From Clostridia bacterium (GTDB lineage Bacteria; Bacillota; Clostridia; Oscillospirales; CAG-382): a DNA stretch of 11,820 nt. Both the position numbers and the translations under genes were made by a program. Location of the stretch: positions 1 to 11,820 of the forward strand of contig JAGCNA010000093.1 of assembly GCA_017646185.1 (NCBI GenBank), in the 5' to 3' direction. Position 1 is the first letter of the stretch. Each line of letters begins with the position of its first letter. This document shows, piece after piece, positions 1 through 8,667 of this stretch. A model generated the notes under the pieces. The model saw only the letters and a program-made list of their open reading frames with translations. It was not told the origin of the DNA and searched no databases.

Positions 1-2
1 AA

Positions 3-674
3 ACCTTCAAGAAGGTATGCGAACTGTTCACCGATTACTCCTTCCCCTAGTCTTACAGTATTGCTACCCGTTACCGTCAGGGTATTATGCCTTTGGCAAT
101 AGCAGATTACACCTCTACATATAATACTATGGTAATCTTTGCTCCCGAAATTTCCGGTTTGTGGGAATTCACTCCTCTGCCCGGTACTTTCGATCCCGAG
201 ACCGAAACTATCAACAACAGCACTATCGCATCTGTTTCCTCTCTCATTATGATGAGAGGCGCAACCGAGAAAAATGCACTTTCCGCTTGGACATTTATGC
301 AGTGGTGGTCCAGCGCAGAGGTTCAGTCTACCTTCGGTAACGAAAAGATTGCTCTGCTCGGTCCTTCTGCTAAATACTCCACCGCAAATATTGAAGCGCT
401 TCAGAAGATGAGCTGGTCTAAGGACGAGCTTGATAACCTGGTAGCACAGTTTAACGCAGTTGAGTGTACTCCCGAATATCCCGGTTCTTACATTATCGGC
501 CGTTTCACCAACTTCGCATTCTTGGGCGCTTATAACAACGATGATAACCCTGTAGAAAAAATGCGTTCTTACCTTGATGATATCAACGCAGAGCTTACTC
601 GTAAGCGTCAGGAGTTCGATCTTCCTACCACGGAAACCTTTAAAGAACTTGGTTCCGTAGCAGATGATAAATAA
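3..674 (+). CDS. Sugar-type ABC transporter extracellular solute-binding protein, C-terminal part (left edge cut, in-frame TAG)
   Basis: This is the C-terminal part of a carbohydrate ABC-transporter solute-binding protein, which would capture substrate outside the membrane and deliver it to the permeases downstream. The frame enters from the left edge and ends at TAA TAA (672-677). Family-like features, judged from memory, are a 'MPLAIADYT' stretch at 87-113, 'GLWEFTPLPGT' about twenty codons later, an 'AWTFMQWWSSAEVQ' segment, and a charged helical tail with 'INAELTRKRQEF'. A TAG at 48-50 interrupts the frame, yet the residues before it (ending TDYSFP) and after it (starting SYSIATRYRQG) both look like the same conserved region. 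ATG 87 lies inside this region and has only a weak AGGG at 79-82, so I do not take it as the native start. The gene may be a pseudogene, carry a sequence error, or be read through. Family assignment is confident; intactness is not. Confidence 0.8.
48..50 (+). other. In-frame TAG codon inside the solute-binding protein gene
   Basis: In the solute-binding protein frame, codons run ...TTC CCC TAG TCT TAC... with sense codons on both sides and no change of frame. A single substitution from CAG (Gln), TTG (Leu), AAG or GAG would explain it. A frameshift would not, because the same frame continues correctly downstream. Confidence 0.85.
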
Positions 675-694
675 TAAAAGGAGGGAATTATCTA

Positions 695-1633
695 ATGGCT
701 AAAAAAGAACAAGCTGTCGTCAGGAAAGACATTTCCAGATTCAGTTGGACTTTGAACGAGATAAAGAAACATAAGGTAGCTTATCTTATGGTTGCACCCT
801 TCTTTATACTCTTTATCATGTTCTATGTCGTTCCTGTTGTTTTGTCCGTAGTATTGAGCTTTACAGTGTTCAATATGCTGGAGTTCCCCGAATTCGTATT
901 CTTTGATAACTATATCCGACTTCTGTTTGATGACGAAGTGTTCATTACAGCTATCAAAAATACCCTTATATTCGCTGTAATTACCGGCCCCGCATCCTAT
1001 TTGCTTTCACTTTTCTTCGCTTGGTTCATTAACGAACTCCGCCCCAAGCTTCGTGCTTTACTTACCTTGATATTCTACGCTCCTTCTATTTCCGGTGCGG
1101 TATATCTTATCTGGGCAGTGTTCTTCTCCAGTGACCAATACGGTTTCGTGAACGCATACCTTATCGAATTCGGTATTATTAACGAACCTATTCTTTGGTT
1201 CCAGGATACCGATACCATCTTCCCCCTCATTATCGTAGTAGCATTGTGGACCTCTCTTGGTACCAGCTTCCTTACCTTTATCGCAGGTTTCCAGGTTGTT
1301 AATAAAGACCTTTACGAAGCAGGCGCTATCGACGGTATCAAGAACCGTTGGCAGGAGCTTTGGTATATCACTCTTCCTTCAATGCGTCCTCAGATGATGC
1401 TTTCCGCAATTCTCTCCATCACCGGTGCTTTCGGTTTCGGCGGCGTTATTACAGCTCTCGTTGGCTTCCCGTCTCCCGATTACTGCGTACATACCATAAT
1501 GCACCATCTTGATGACTACGGCGGAGCCCGTTACGAAATGGGTTACGCTTCCGCAATTGCAACCATATTGTTCTTTATGATGATCGGTTGTAACTTGTTG
1601 ATCACTCGAATTCTCAGAAAGGTAGGTTCATAA
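695..1633 (+). CDS. Sugar ABC transporter permease, MalF/UgpA type (first pair)
   Basis: Inner-membrane permease of a carbohydrate-uptake (CUT1-type) ABC transporter; it forms half of the membrane channel with the next gene product. The 312 residues show about six hydrophobic helices, near residues 29-51, 87-112, 121-144, 175-198, 233-256 and 285-306. The cytoplasmic EAA loop that docks onto the ATPase is clear at 208-230: 'EAGAIDGIKN', then a 'LPSMRP' ending. The start is supported by AAAAGGAGGG at 677-686, eight bases before the ATG. The gene sits 20 nt after the solute-binding protein and 2 nt before its MalG-like partner, so all three are probably co-transcribed and work together. The substrate is unknown; sequence alone does not separate oligosaccharide from other CUT1 substrates. 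Confidence 0.93.
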   Translation: MAKKEQAVVRKDISRFSWTLNEIKKHKVAYLMVAPFFILFIMFYVVPVVLSVVLSFTVFNMLEFPEFVFFDNYIRLLFDDEVFITAIKNTLIFAVITGPASYLLSLFFAWFINELRPKLRALLTLIFYAPSISGAVYLIWAVFFSSDQYGFVNAYLIEFGIINEPILWFQDTDTIFPLIIVVALWTSLGTSFLTFIAGFQVVNKDLYEAGAIDGIKNRWQELWYITLPSMRPQMMLSAILSITGAFGFGGVITALVGFPSPDYCVHTIMHHLDDYGGARYEMGYASAIATILFFMMIGCNLLITRILRKVGS

Positions 1634-1635
1634 TC

Positions 1636-2553
1636 ATGTTCAAAAAACTTTCCGAGAAAATAGAAATGCGCCGTGTTGCAAACGGTAAACAGCCCAAGGA
1701 GCAGTTCAAACGTTCCATTAACCGTTCTGCCGGCGGTGACTTTGGCGTATTATTCTTCCTTATAGTATGTGCGTTGGCAATGTCCTTGCCCGTAATATAC
1801 GCTATCGGTCAGTCATTCAAGCCTCTTGACGAGCTTTGGCTGTTCCCCCCTCACTTTTTCCCCAACAGATGGGTTATCGATAACTTCGTTGACCTGTTCA
1901 GATTGATGGGAGATTCTTGGGTACCTTTCTCCAGATACATCTTTAATACGGTTCTTATTTCCATATCCGGTACGTTTGGTAACGTAATTCTGTCTTCTTT
2001 CGCTGCATACGCAATCGCAAAGATTCCGTTCCCCGGAAGAAACATGCTGTTCCAGACCATAGTTTACTCTTTGATGTTTAACTCTACCGTTACCGGTATT
2101 ACCAACTTCCTTCTTATGAGCTATCTTAAGATGATAGACAAATATTGGGCAGTTATAATTCCTGCTTGCTGTACAACCTTCGGTCTGTACCTTATGAAGC
2201 AGTTTATGGAATCCTCCGTTACTGACGCTGTTCTCGAATCCGCTCGTATCGACGGTGCAGGGGAGTTCAGAATTTTCTGGAAGATCGCAATGCCTATGGT
2301 TAAGCCCGCTTGGATCACACTTATTATCTTTGCTTTCAAGGATCTGTGGAACTCCGGCGCCAGCACCTATATTTACAGCGAAGAACTTAAAACCTTTAAC
2401 TACGCAATCAGCCAGTTGGTAACCAGTGGTGTAGCACGTACCGGTGTATCCGCCGCTTCTACCGTGGTAATGATGATCGTACCTTGTGCAGTATTCTATA
2501 TTACACAGAGTAACGTTATTCAGACAATGTCCACCTCGGGCATGAAAGACTAA
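1636..2553 (+). CDS. Carbohydrate ABC transporter permease, MalG/UgpE type (first pair)
   Basis: Second membrane subunit of the first CUT1-type sugar importer. The 305 residues begin with a basic cytoplasmic tail of about 34 residues. Hydrophobic helices follow near 35-60, 101-128, 138-163, 170-189, 223-240 and 271-291. The EAA loop lies at 201-224, with 'ESARIDGAGEFRIFWKI' and the 'MPMVKP' ending typical of MalG-like proteins. The ATG is 2 nt after the stop of the preceding permease gene; an AAAGGTAGG-like site at 1618-1626 within that gene's end serves as ribosome binding site, so the two may be translationally coupled. The product ends with 'TSGMKD', a common ending for this family in Clostridia as I recall it. 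Confidence 0.93.
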   Translation: MFKKLSEKIEMRRVANGKQPKEQFKRSINRSAGGDFGVLFFLIVCALAMSLPVIYAIGQSFKPLDELWLFPPHFFPNRWVIDNFVDLFRLMGDSWVPFSRYIFNTVLISISGTFGNVILSSFAAYAIAKIPFPGRNMLFQTIVYSLMFNSTVTGITNFLLMSYLKMIDKYWAVIIPACCTTFGLYLMKQFMESSVTDAVLESARIDGAGEFRIFWKIAMPMVKPAWITLIIFAFKDLWNSGASTYIYSEELKTFNYAISQLVTSGVARTGVSAASTVVMMIVPCAVFYITQSNVIQTMSTSGMKD

Positions 2554-2570
2554 GAGAGGAGATTTATTAT

Positions 2571-4730
2571 ATGAAAAGAATACTTACAAAATCTCTCCTC
2601 TTTTGTGTCTGCTTCCTTCTTATAGGCGCATTCACTCTTCCGCTTACTGCAAACGCAAGCGTTCCCTATACCACTTATACCTATGATATAGACGCTCAGA
2701 TGCAGGAAAGCCCCGATGTTTACGTTCCCTATAAGCAGATCACTACTGCTTCTTTGCTTGCTTCTCTTAATGAATCCAATCCTGCCTCTGCTAAATATTC
2801 TGCCGAGGATTTCGGTGCTCTTGCAACACCTAAGGATGTTTTTGTAGACGATCTCAATTACGTATACATTGCCGATACCGGCAACAGCCGTATAGTAATT
2901 CTTGATGAACAGTATCGTCTCCACCTTATCATTAAGGAATTCGTAAATGACCAGGGTGTTCCCGATACTTTGGCTTCTCCCGAAGGCGTATTTGCAACCG
3001 ATACAGAAATCTACGTTGCAGATACCGAAAAATCCCGTATCGTTATTTTCGATAAGCTGGGTAACTTCAGAGATATCGTTCACGAACCCGTTTCCGAAGT
3101 TATGCCCGAAAACTCCGTTTATAAGCCTTCCGCAGTTGCAGTTGACTCTGCAGGACGTATTTACGTTGTAGGTAAGGCTACCAACTACGGTATTATTTCT
3201 CTTAACCGTGATGGTTCCTTCAACGGATTCGTAGGTGCTATTACCCAGCAGGCAAACGCTTGGGATATGTTCTGGAGAAACTTCCAGACTCAGGCTCAGA
3301 TAGACGCAAGTGAATCTGTTGTTTCTATCGAGTACAATAACATCACTATCGACGCAGACGGATTTGTATATGCAACTCAGAGTGCAGATACTACTCAGGT
3401 TCCTATTAAGAAGCTCAACCCCAAGGGAAGTGACGTTCTTAACAGAAACGGTTTCCATCCGCCGTCCGGTGAAGTTACCGTTACCTCTACCAACAGTACC
3501 GATTACACCGTAACCGGTAACTCTACCATCGTAGACGTTGCTCTCGGTGAAGCAAATACCTGGTCTATCATCGACCAGAAGCGTAGCCGCGTATTTACTT
3601 ATGACAGCAACGGTAACTTACTGTTTGCTTTCGGCGATATGGGCGATCAGTTTGGTAATATCCAGCGTCTTACTGCAATGGATTACCAGGGCTCTTATAT
3701 GCTTCTCCTTGATGAGAGTACCAACTCCATCACTATTTACAAGCGCACCGAGTACGGTGATATGCTTATATCCGCTGTACAGTCTATCGAAGACGGTGAC
3801 TATGCCGCTTCTGTTGACTACTACATGGGTATTCTTCAGAGAAACAACAACTTTGACCAGGCGTATATCGCAATCGGTGACGCAAAGTACCGTGAAGGCG
3901 ACTATGTTACCGCAATGCAGTACTACAAGTACGCATACGACCAGGAAAGCTATTCCGAAGCATATCAGCACTATCGTAAGGACTGGATGGAAGCCAACCT
4001 TTGGATACTTGCTCTTATTATCGTAGTAGTTCTTGTTGCTGTTTTGATGTTTGCTAAGTGGGTTAACAAGGTTAATGCTGCCGGTCTTAAGTATTCCGAA
4101 AAGCGCAAGTGGTACGAAGAGGTTTGCTATGGCTTCCACGTTATAGTACATCCCTTTGACGGCTTCTGGGACCTCAAGCACGAAAAACGCGGTTCCGTAC
4201 GAGGCGCTACCATTATTCTGCTTCTTACTGTGTTCACTTTCGTATACCAGTCTGTAGGTAGAGGCTTCCTTTATAATAAATATGAAGGAACCGGCGTTAA
4301 CTACGTTATTCAGATAAGCTCCATCGTGCTTCCCGTTATTTTGCTTACCGTTTCCAACTGGTGTCTTACCACTTTGTTTGACGGTGAAGGAAGCCTTGCC
4401 GACGTTTACATTGCAACCTGCTATTCCTTGCTTCCCGTTGTAATGCTCGTTCTTCCCACAGTTATGGTATCCAACTTCGTTACTTTGAGCGAACAGGGTA
4501 TTCTTACTATGATCGAGACTATTGCTTGGGGCTGGACAGCACTGCTCTGGTTCTTCGGTATGATGGTAATCCACGATTACGGTCTCTTTAAAAATATTAT
4601 TATCACTATTGCAACAATCGTCTTTATGATGTTTGTAATGTTCGTAGCCGTTCTGTTCACCAGCTTGCTCGGAAGAGTATTCACCTTCTTCTATAATATC
4701 TACGCAGAGCTGTCATACAGATGGTCATAA
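2571..4730 (+). CDS. Secreted NHL-like propeller, TPR and Yip1-domain membrane protein
   Basis: A 719-residue multi-domain membrane protein. Residues 1-29 form a signal peptide with probable cleavage after 'TANA'. Residues 85-397 hold about six NHL-like beta-propeller repeats, clearest at 85-118 ('VYIADTGNSRIVILD') and 134-168 ('IYVADTEKSRIVIFD'), then near 184-218, 251-292, 319-355 and 362-397. Residues 398-462 look like two TPR-type helical repeats ('AVQSIEDGDYAASVDYY', 'GDAKYREGDYVTAMQYY'). A single membrane helix at 475-497 is followed by a short basic stretch. Residues 515-702 form a Yip1-like domain with five helices near 546-562, 578-601, 611-635, 643-668 and 672-702. The propeller and TPR parts should face outside. 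AGAGGAG at 2555-2561 precedes the ATG. Position in the operon suggests an accessory scaffold for the transporter or the DUF5696 protein; its biochemical role is unknown. Confidence 0.8.
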   Translation: MKRILTKSLLFCVCFLLIGAFTLPLTANASVPYTTYTYDIDAQMQESPDVYVPYKQITTASLLASLNESNPASAKYSAEDFGALATPKDVFVDDLNYVYIADTGNSRIVILDEQYRLHLIIKEFVNDQGVPDTLASPEGVFATDTEIYVADTEKSRIVIFDKLGNFRDIVHEPVSEVMPENSVYKPSAVAVDSAGRIYVVGKATNYGIISLNRDGSFNGFVGAITQQANAWDMFWRNFQTQAQIDASESVVSIEYNNITIDADGFVYATQSADTTQVPIKKLNPKGSDVLNRNGFHPPSGEVTVTSTNSTDYTVTGNSTIVDVALGEANTWSIIDQKRSRVFTYDSNGNLLFAFGDMGDQFGNIQRLTAMDYQGSYMLLLDESTNSITIYKRTEYGDMLISAVQSIEDGDYAASVDYYMGILQRNNNFDQAYIAIGDAKYREGDYVTAMQYYKYAYDQESYSEAYQHYRKDWMEANLWILALIIVVVLVAVLMFAKWVNKVNAAGLKYSEKRKWYEEVCYGFHVIVHPFDGFWDLKHEKRGSVRGATIILLLTVFTFVYQSVGRGFLYNKYEGTGVNYVIQISSIVLPVILLTVSNWCLTTLFDGEGSLADVYIATCYSLLPVVMLVLPTVMVSNFVTLSEQGILTMIETIAWGWTALLWFFGMMVIHDYGLFKNIIITIATIVFMMFVMFVAVLFTSLLGRVFTFFYNIYAELSYRWS

Positions 4731-4745
4731 GAAAGGAGTAGCAAT

Positions 4746-7637
4746 ATGAGTAAATTTTTCAAATCAATACTGGCATTTGCACTCTGCTTGCTGCTCTGCC
4801 TGCCTGTAATTTCTTCCGTATCCGGTCTTTTCGCATTTGCTGCAGAAGGGGATGAGGAAGAAAGTGAAGACGTTGATATCTGGGATACTAAAGGTCCCGC
4901 ATATATGTCTGTAAGCTTTTCCAGCGTAAAATCAAGAATTCTTGGTAACACCTCTCTTGATGCTCTTGAACTTTATCTTGAACCTACCGTAGCTATTCCT
5001 TACGCAATGTATGTAGATAAGCTTACCGGTGAAGTTATCGTTCTCCGCTGTAAAGATCCCGTAGACGGCAAATTCGAATACGGTGCAGACGGTATTTATT
5101 ACTATCAGTCTTACTGGTGCTCCAACCCCTATAATGCGGGTGCAAGTACCAACCCCTCCAAGCAAGCTTCTACCGACTCTATCAAGCAGCTGCTTTATTC
5201 TCAGATTATTATAAAGTACGTTGATAAGAGCTCCAGCAACACCGAAAACGAAATGACTTCTTATAAGGATTCTGCAAGAAATAACCAGATTACCGTTAAG
5301 AAGATCGCAAACGGTATCCGTGTTGAATATAAGCTTGGCCGTGCAGAAAACACATATATGGTTCCTCGTGTTATTAAGCTTGAAAAATTCCAGGCTTTGC
5401 TTGAGCAGATCAGAACCAATTGCACAGAAACCAGACCCGCTAACCGTTTTGAGTCCTTCTATACCATTAAGGACGTAAACGATCCTAACATTTCCGATAA
5501 GAGTAAAGAAGAATACAAAAAGAAGTATCCTATCTGCGAACAGTTCCCTATAGCTGTTTGTGAACCTGCCATCTCTGTTCAGGAGCTTAAGACTCTTGAA
5601 GGCTGGTTGAAGATGTATACCGATTACTCTCTTGAACAGCTCCAGATCGACCATGACGAAGTTGAATATGTAAACAAGGACGCAGCTCCCGCACAGTTCA
5701 AACTCGCTCTGGAATACAAGCTGGATGCAGACGGACTCTCTATCCGTTGTAACATGGGTAACGTTCGTTTCGACTCTTCCGTTTATTCTTTGAAGAACAT
5801 CAGCATTCTGCCTTATGCAGGTACAGGTAACGTTGTTTCTAACGAAGGTTACGTTTTCTCTGCTGATGGTTCCGGTACAATAATCAATTTTGCTGATATC
5901 ATGGGCAGTCAGTTCAAGAATACCAGCAAGATCTACGGTCAGGACTATGCCTACAGCGAAATCAGCGGCTCTAACAAGCAGGCTGTAAGACTTCCTGTTT
6001 TTGGTATAATCGAGACTAAGAACAACTCTTATACAGAGAAGATCAAGACCACCGAATACGATGAAGACGGTAATGAGGTAGAGGTAGAAACTACCAAGTA
6101 TCTCAAGAACGGCTACTTCGCAATCGTTGAAGAAGGTGAATCTCTGGTTAACCTTACTATCGAAAACGGCGGTGCTACTCACATGTTCGTATCTTGCTAC
6201 GGTACGATCAACCCCCGTCCTTCCGATACCATTTCTCTTGATGCAGGTCTTTCCGCCGGCTCCTCTTCTTCCTGGACCGTTGAGTGTGACCGTAAGTACA
6301 CCAAGGATTATAAGTTAAGAATATTCCTTCTTAATGATGAAGAATCTTCCGTTGCCGGTATGGCAAACATTTATCGTCAGTACCTTAAGAACAAGGGCGT
6401 TCTTACCGCAATTGACGAAGATACAACTCCCAAGGATATTCCTCTCTATATCGAAACCCTTTGCGCACTTGAGGCATCTTCTTCCTTCATGGGTGTTCCC
6501 ATTAACAAGATGTACTCTCTCGCAAGCTTCGATAAGATAATCGAAATGCTCAAGCTTCTCGGCGAAGACGCAGATATTTCCAACGTTAAGCTCAGACTTA
6601 TGGGCTGGCAGGACGGCGGTATCGGTGATACCGTTCCCAACGGCGTTAAGGTTGAAGACGTTATCGGCGGCGAAGAAGGATTTAAGAAGCTTATTGAGTT
6701 TGCAAAGTCCAGCGGTGCTACTCTGTATCCCGATTTCGACTTTGTTTATGCTCATAACGACAGATGGTTCGATGGCTTCTCTCAGTCTGACGATCTTGCA
6801 AAGACTATTAACGATCGTTATGCAAGACATCAGTACTACAGCGCACTTTACCAGGGATATGACAGATCCGGTATGGGTATTATCTCTGCAAGTGTAATGA
6901 ACAAGTTCTATTCCAACTCTTGGGATGACTACAAGGATTACAATATAGGCAGCATTTCTGTCGGCGTGCTGGGCGAATCCCTTTCCTCCGACTTTGATGA
7001 AGATGAACCTTACAACCGCGAAGATAACAAGACCCTTATCACCAAGCTTTTTGCTCAGATAAAGGAAGATAACGGCAAGGTAATGATCAGCGGCGGTAAC
7101 GCTTATGCGTTCCCCTATGTTACCGATATCGTTAATATCGCTCTTGATGACTCCGGTTACAAGTACTCCGCAACCAGCGTTCCTTTCCTCGGAATGGTTC
7201 TTCACGGCTATATCGAATACACCGGCGAAGCTATCAACCTTGCAGGTGACTACCGCTATACCGTACTTAAAACTATCGAAAACGGTGCAAACCCCTATTT
7301 CGTACTTGCTATGGAAAACACTTCCGAGCTTAAGAAACTTAACGATTGGTACGAAGTATCCGGTTACTACTCCGTTCGTTACAACATCTGGCTTAACGAT
7401 ATGGTTACCACCTATAAGGAACTTAACGAAGCTTTGGCAGACGTTAAGACCGCAAATATCGTTGATCACCAGTTCCTTGATGACGAATATGACGTTGTTA
7501 AGGTAACTTACAGCAACGGAATTTCCTTCATAATCAACTACGATCTTACTGCAACTACCGTTGAGGTTGACGGCAATTCCTACACTATCGGCGCCGAGGA
7601 CTTTATTAAGCTCGATGCTGACGGAAAAGAAATTTAA
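4746..7637 (+). CDS. Secreted DUF5696-type protein, putative carbohydrate-active
   Basis: A 963-residue exported protein that I place in the DUF5696 family by overall layout and by its neighbours; no enzyme activity is assigned. Residues 1-33 are a signal peptide with likely cleavage after 'FAFAA', followed by an acidic stretch (34-47). Residues about 50-550 are beta-rich and resemble the N-terminal sandwich domains of glycoside hydrolases. Residues about 565-860 look like a TIM barrel, with strand-like segments 'PLYIETLCAL' (566-575), 'VKLRLMGW' (614-621), 'LYPDFDFVYAH' (660-670), 'ISVGVLGESLSSDF' (737-750), 'KVMISGGNAY' (778-787) and 'PYFVLAME' (850-857). Candidate acidic residues are D663, D665, E744 and D749. 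A small C-terminal beta domain (about 905-957) follows. GAAAGGAG at 4731-4738 supports the start. It lies directly before the second permease pair and could bind or trim the imported glycan. Very few TTA, CTA or TCA codons occur. Confidence 0.78.
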   Translation: MSKFFKSILAFALCLLLCLPVISSVSGLFAFAAEGDEEESEDVDIWDTKGPAYMSVSFSSVKSRILGNTSLDALELYLEPTVAIPYAMYVDKLTGEVIVLRCKDPVDGKFEYGADGIYYYQSYWCSNPYNAGASTNPSKQASTDSIKQLLYSQIIIKYVDKSSSNTENEMTSYKDSARNNQITVKKIANGIRVEYKLGRAENTYMVPRVIKLEKFQALLEQIRTNCTETRPANRFESFYTIKDVNDPNISDKSKEEYKKKYPICEQFPIAVCEPAISVQELKTLEGWLKMYTDYSLEQLQIDHDEVEYVNKDAAPAQFKLALEYKLDADGLSIRCNMGNVRFDSSVYSLKNISILPYAGTGNVVSNEGYVFSADGSGTIINFADIMGSQFKNTSKIYGQDYAYSEISGSNKQAVRLPVFGIIETKNNSYTEKIKTTEYDEDGNEVEVETTKYLKNGYFAIVEEGESLVNLTIENGGATHMFVSCYGTINPRPSDTISLDAGLSAGSSSSWTVECDRKYTKDYKLRIFLLNDEESSVAGMANIYRQYLKNKGVLTAIDEDTTPKDIPLYIETLCALEASSSFMGVPINKMYSLASFDKIIEMLKLLGEDADISNVKLRLMGWQDGGIGDTVPNGVKVEDVIGGEEGFKKLIEFAKSSGATLYPDFDFVYAHNDRWFDGFSQSDDLAKTINDRYARHQYYSALYQGYDRSGMGIISASVMNKFYSNSWDDYKDYNIGSISVGVLGESLSSDFDEDEPYNREDNKTLITKLFAQIKEDNGKVMISGGNAYAFPYVTDIVNIALDDSGYKYSATSVPFLGMVLHGYIEYTGEAINLAGDYRYTVLKTIENGANPYFVLAMENTSELKKLNDWYEVSGYYSVRYNIWLNDMVTTYKELNEALADVKTANIVDHQFLDDEYDVVKVTYSNGISFIINYDLTATTVEVDGNSYTIGAEDFIKLDADGKEI

Positions 7638-7651
7638 CAGGAGGGAATATA

Positions 7652-8656
7652 ATGGATAAGGCGCTTAAAACAAACGAGCAAGCTACCGTTGAAGTAAAGC
7701 CTTTGAAGGTTAAAAAGAGAAAATCCAAGTCTCTTGAAAAGCAGAAATCGACCTTCGGTTGGCTGTTTATACTTCCGTTCCTTCTTGGTTTCTTCCTCAT
7801 TTATCTCCCCATGATAATTTCTTCTATCCAGATTTCCTTCAGTACCATCGCGTATGAGGATATCGGACAGGTGCTTACATGGTGTAAACCTCTTTTCACT
7901 AACTATTCAAATGCACTTTTAAAAGAAGCAGATTTCACCAAGACACTCGTTGAGTGTCTTGGCGGAATGGCATTCGATATTCCCGCAATTATCATATTCT
8001 CTCTGTTTATGGCAATTTTGCTTAACCAGGATATGAAGGGAAGAGCGGCGTTCCGTGCAATCTTCTTCGTTCCCGTTATAGTATCCACCGGTATTATTGA
8101 ATCTATCGACCTTCAGAACACTCTCGCTCAGCTTGGCGACCAGGTTTCCAACCTTAACGGAGACGGTGTTGAGGGCGCTGTAAATGCCGGTACCGAGATT
8201 ATTAATGCTATCGACGTTGAGCGTTTCTTCGGATCCATGAAAATCGGTTCTGAACTTGCTACCATCGTTAGCGGATGGGCAAACAACGTATACAGCATCG
8301 TAAACCGTTCCGGTGTTCAGATGCTTATATTCCTTGCAGCTCTTCAGTCTATATCTCCTTCGATATATGAATCCTGTAAGGTTGAGGGTGCTACCGGTTG
8401 GGAAACCTTCTGGAAGATCACTTTCCCCATGATCAGCCCCATGATTCTCGTTAACCTTGTTTATACTATAATCGACTCCTTTACTACCAAGTCCAACGTA
8501 ATGATGTCCTTTATTACTACTGCAAGTAACGAAGCTAACGGTAAGCCTCTCGGTACTGCAATGGCTTGGCTGTACTTCCTTATAGTTATACTTATTCTTG
8601 CAATCTGTACCGCATTTGCGTCGCTGTTCGTATTCTATCAGCGTCGTGAAAAGTAA
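7652..8656 (+). CDS. Sugar ABC transporter permease, MalF/UgpA type (second pair), enlarged loop
   Basis: Membrane subunit of a second CUT1-type importer. The 334 residues start with a basic cytoplasmic tail (residues 18-32 rich in K and R). Hydrophobic helices follow near 36-60, 104-125, 132-150, 222-236, 262-278 and 304-327. The EAA loop is at 240-263, with 'ESCKVEGATGWETFWKI' and 'FPMISP'. Unusually, about 70 residues separate the third and fourth helices (roughly 151-221). This stretch is polar, has the acidic/Gly segment 'LNGDGVEGAVNAGTE', and should lie outside the membrane. Ordinary MalF-like permeases of this size usually have a shorter loop there. AGGAGGG at 7639-7645 precedes the ATG. 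The gene lies 14 nt after the DUF5696 gene and 11 nt before its partner permease; no solute-binding protein gene accompanies this pair in the window. Confidence 0.9.
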   Translation: MDKALKTNEQATVEVKPLKVKKRKSKSLEKQKSTFGWLFILPFLLGFFLIYLPMIISSIQISFSTIAYEDIGQVLTWCKPLFTNYSNALLKEADFTKTLVECLGGMAFDIPAIIIFSLFMAILLNQDMKGRAAFRAIFFVPVIVSTGIIESIDLQNTLAQLGDQVSNLNGDGVEGAVNAGTEIINAIDVERFFGSMKIGSELATIVSGWANNVYSIVNRSGVQMLIFLAALQSISPSIYESCKVEGATGWETFWKITFPMISPMILVNLVYTIIDSFTTKSNVMMSFITTASNEANGKPLGTAMAWLYFLIVILILAICTAFASLFVFYQRREK

Positions 8657-8667
8657 GGAGGTGCGTT

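Noticed and set aside
87..89. ATG 87 as the true start of the solute-binding protein
   Set aside because: Family-like sequence continues upstream of it in the same frame, there is no strong ribosome binding site, and the product would lack a signal peptide.
2550..4574. Minus-strand open frames opposite the NHL-Yip1 gene (302 and 318 codons)
   Set aside because: Same explanation: the sense strand has a full multi-domain protein with signal peptide and ribosome binding site.
4932..7469. Long minus-strand open frames opposite the DUF5696 gene (416 and 384 codons)
   Set aside because: They are codon-aligned shadows explained by avoidance of TTA, CTA and TCA; their translations look like no known protein and lack ribosome binding sites in context.
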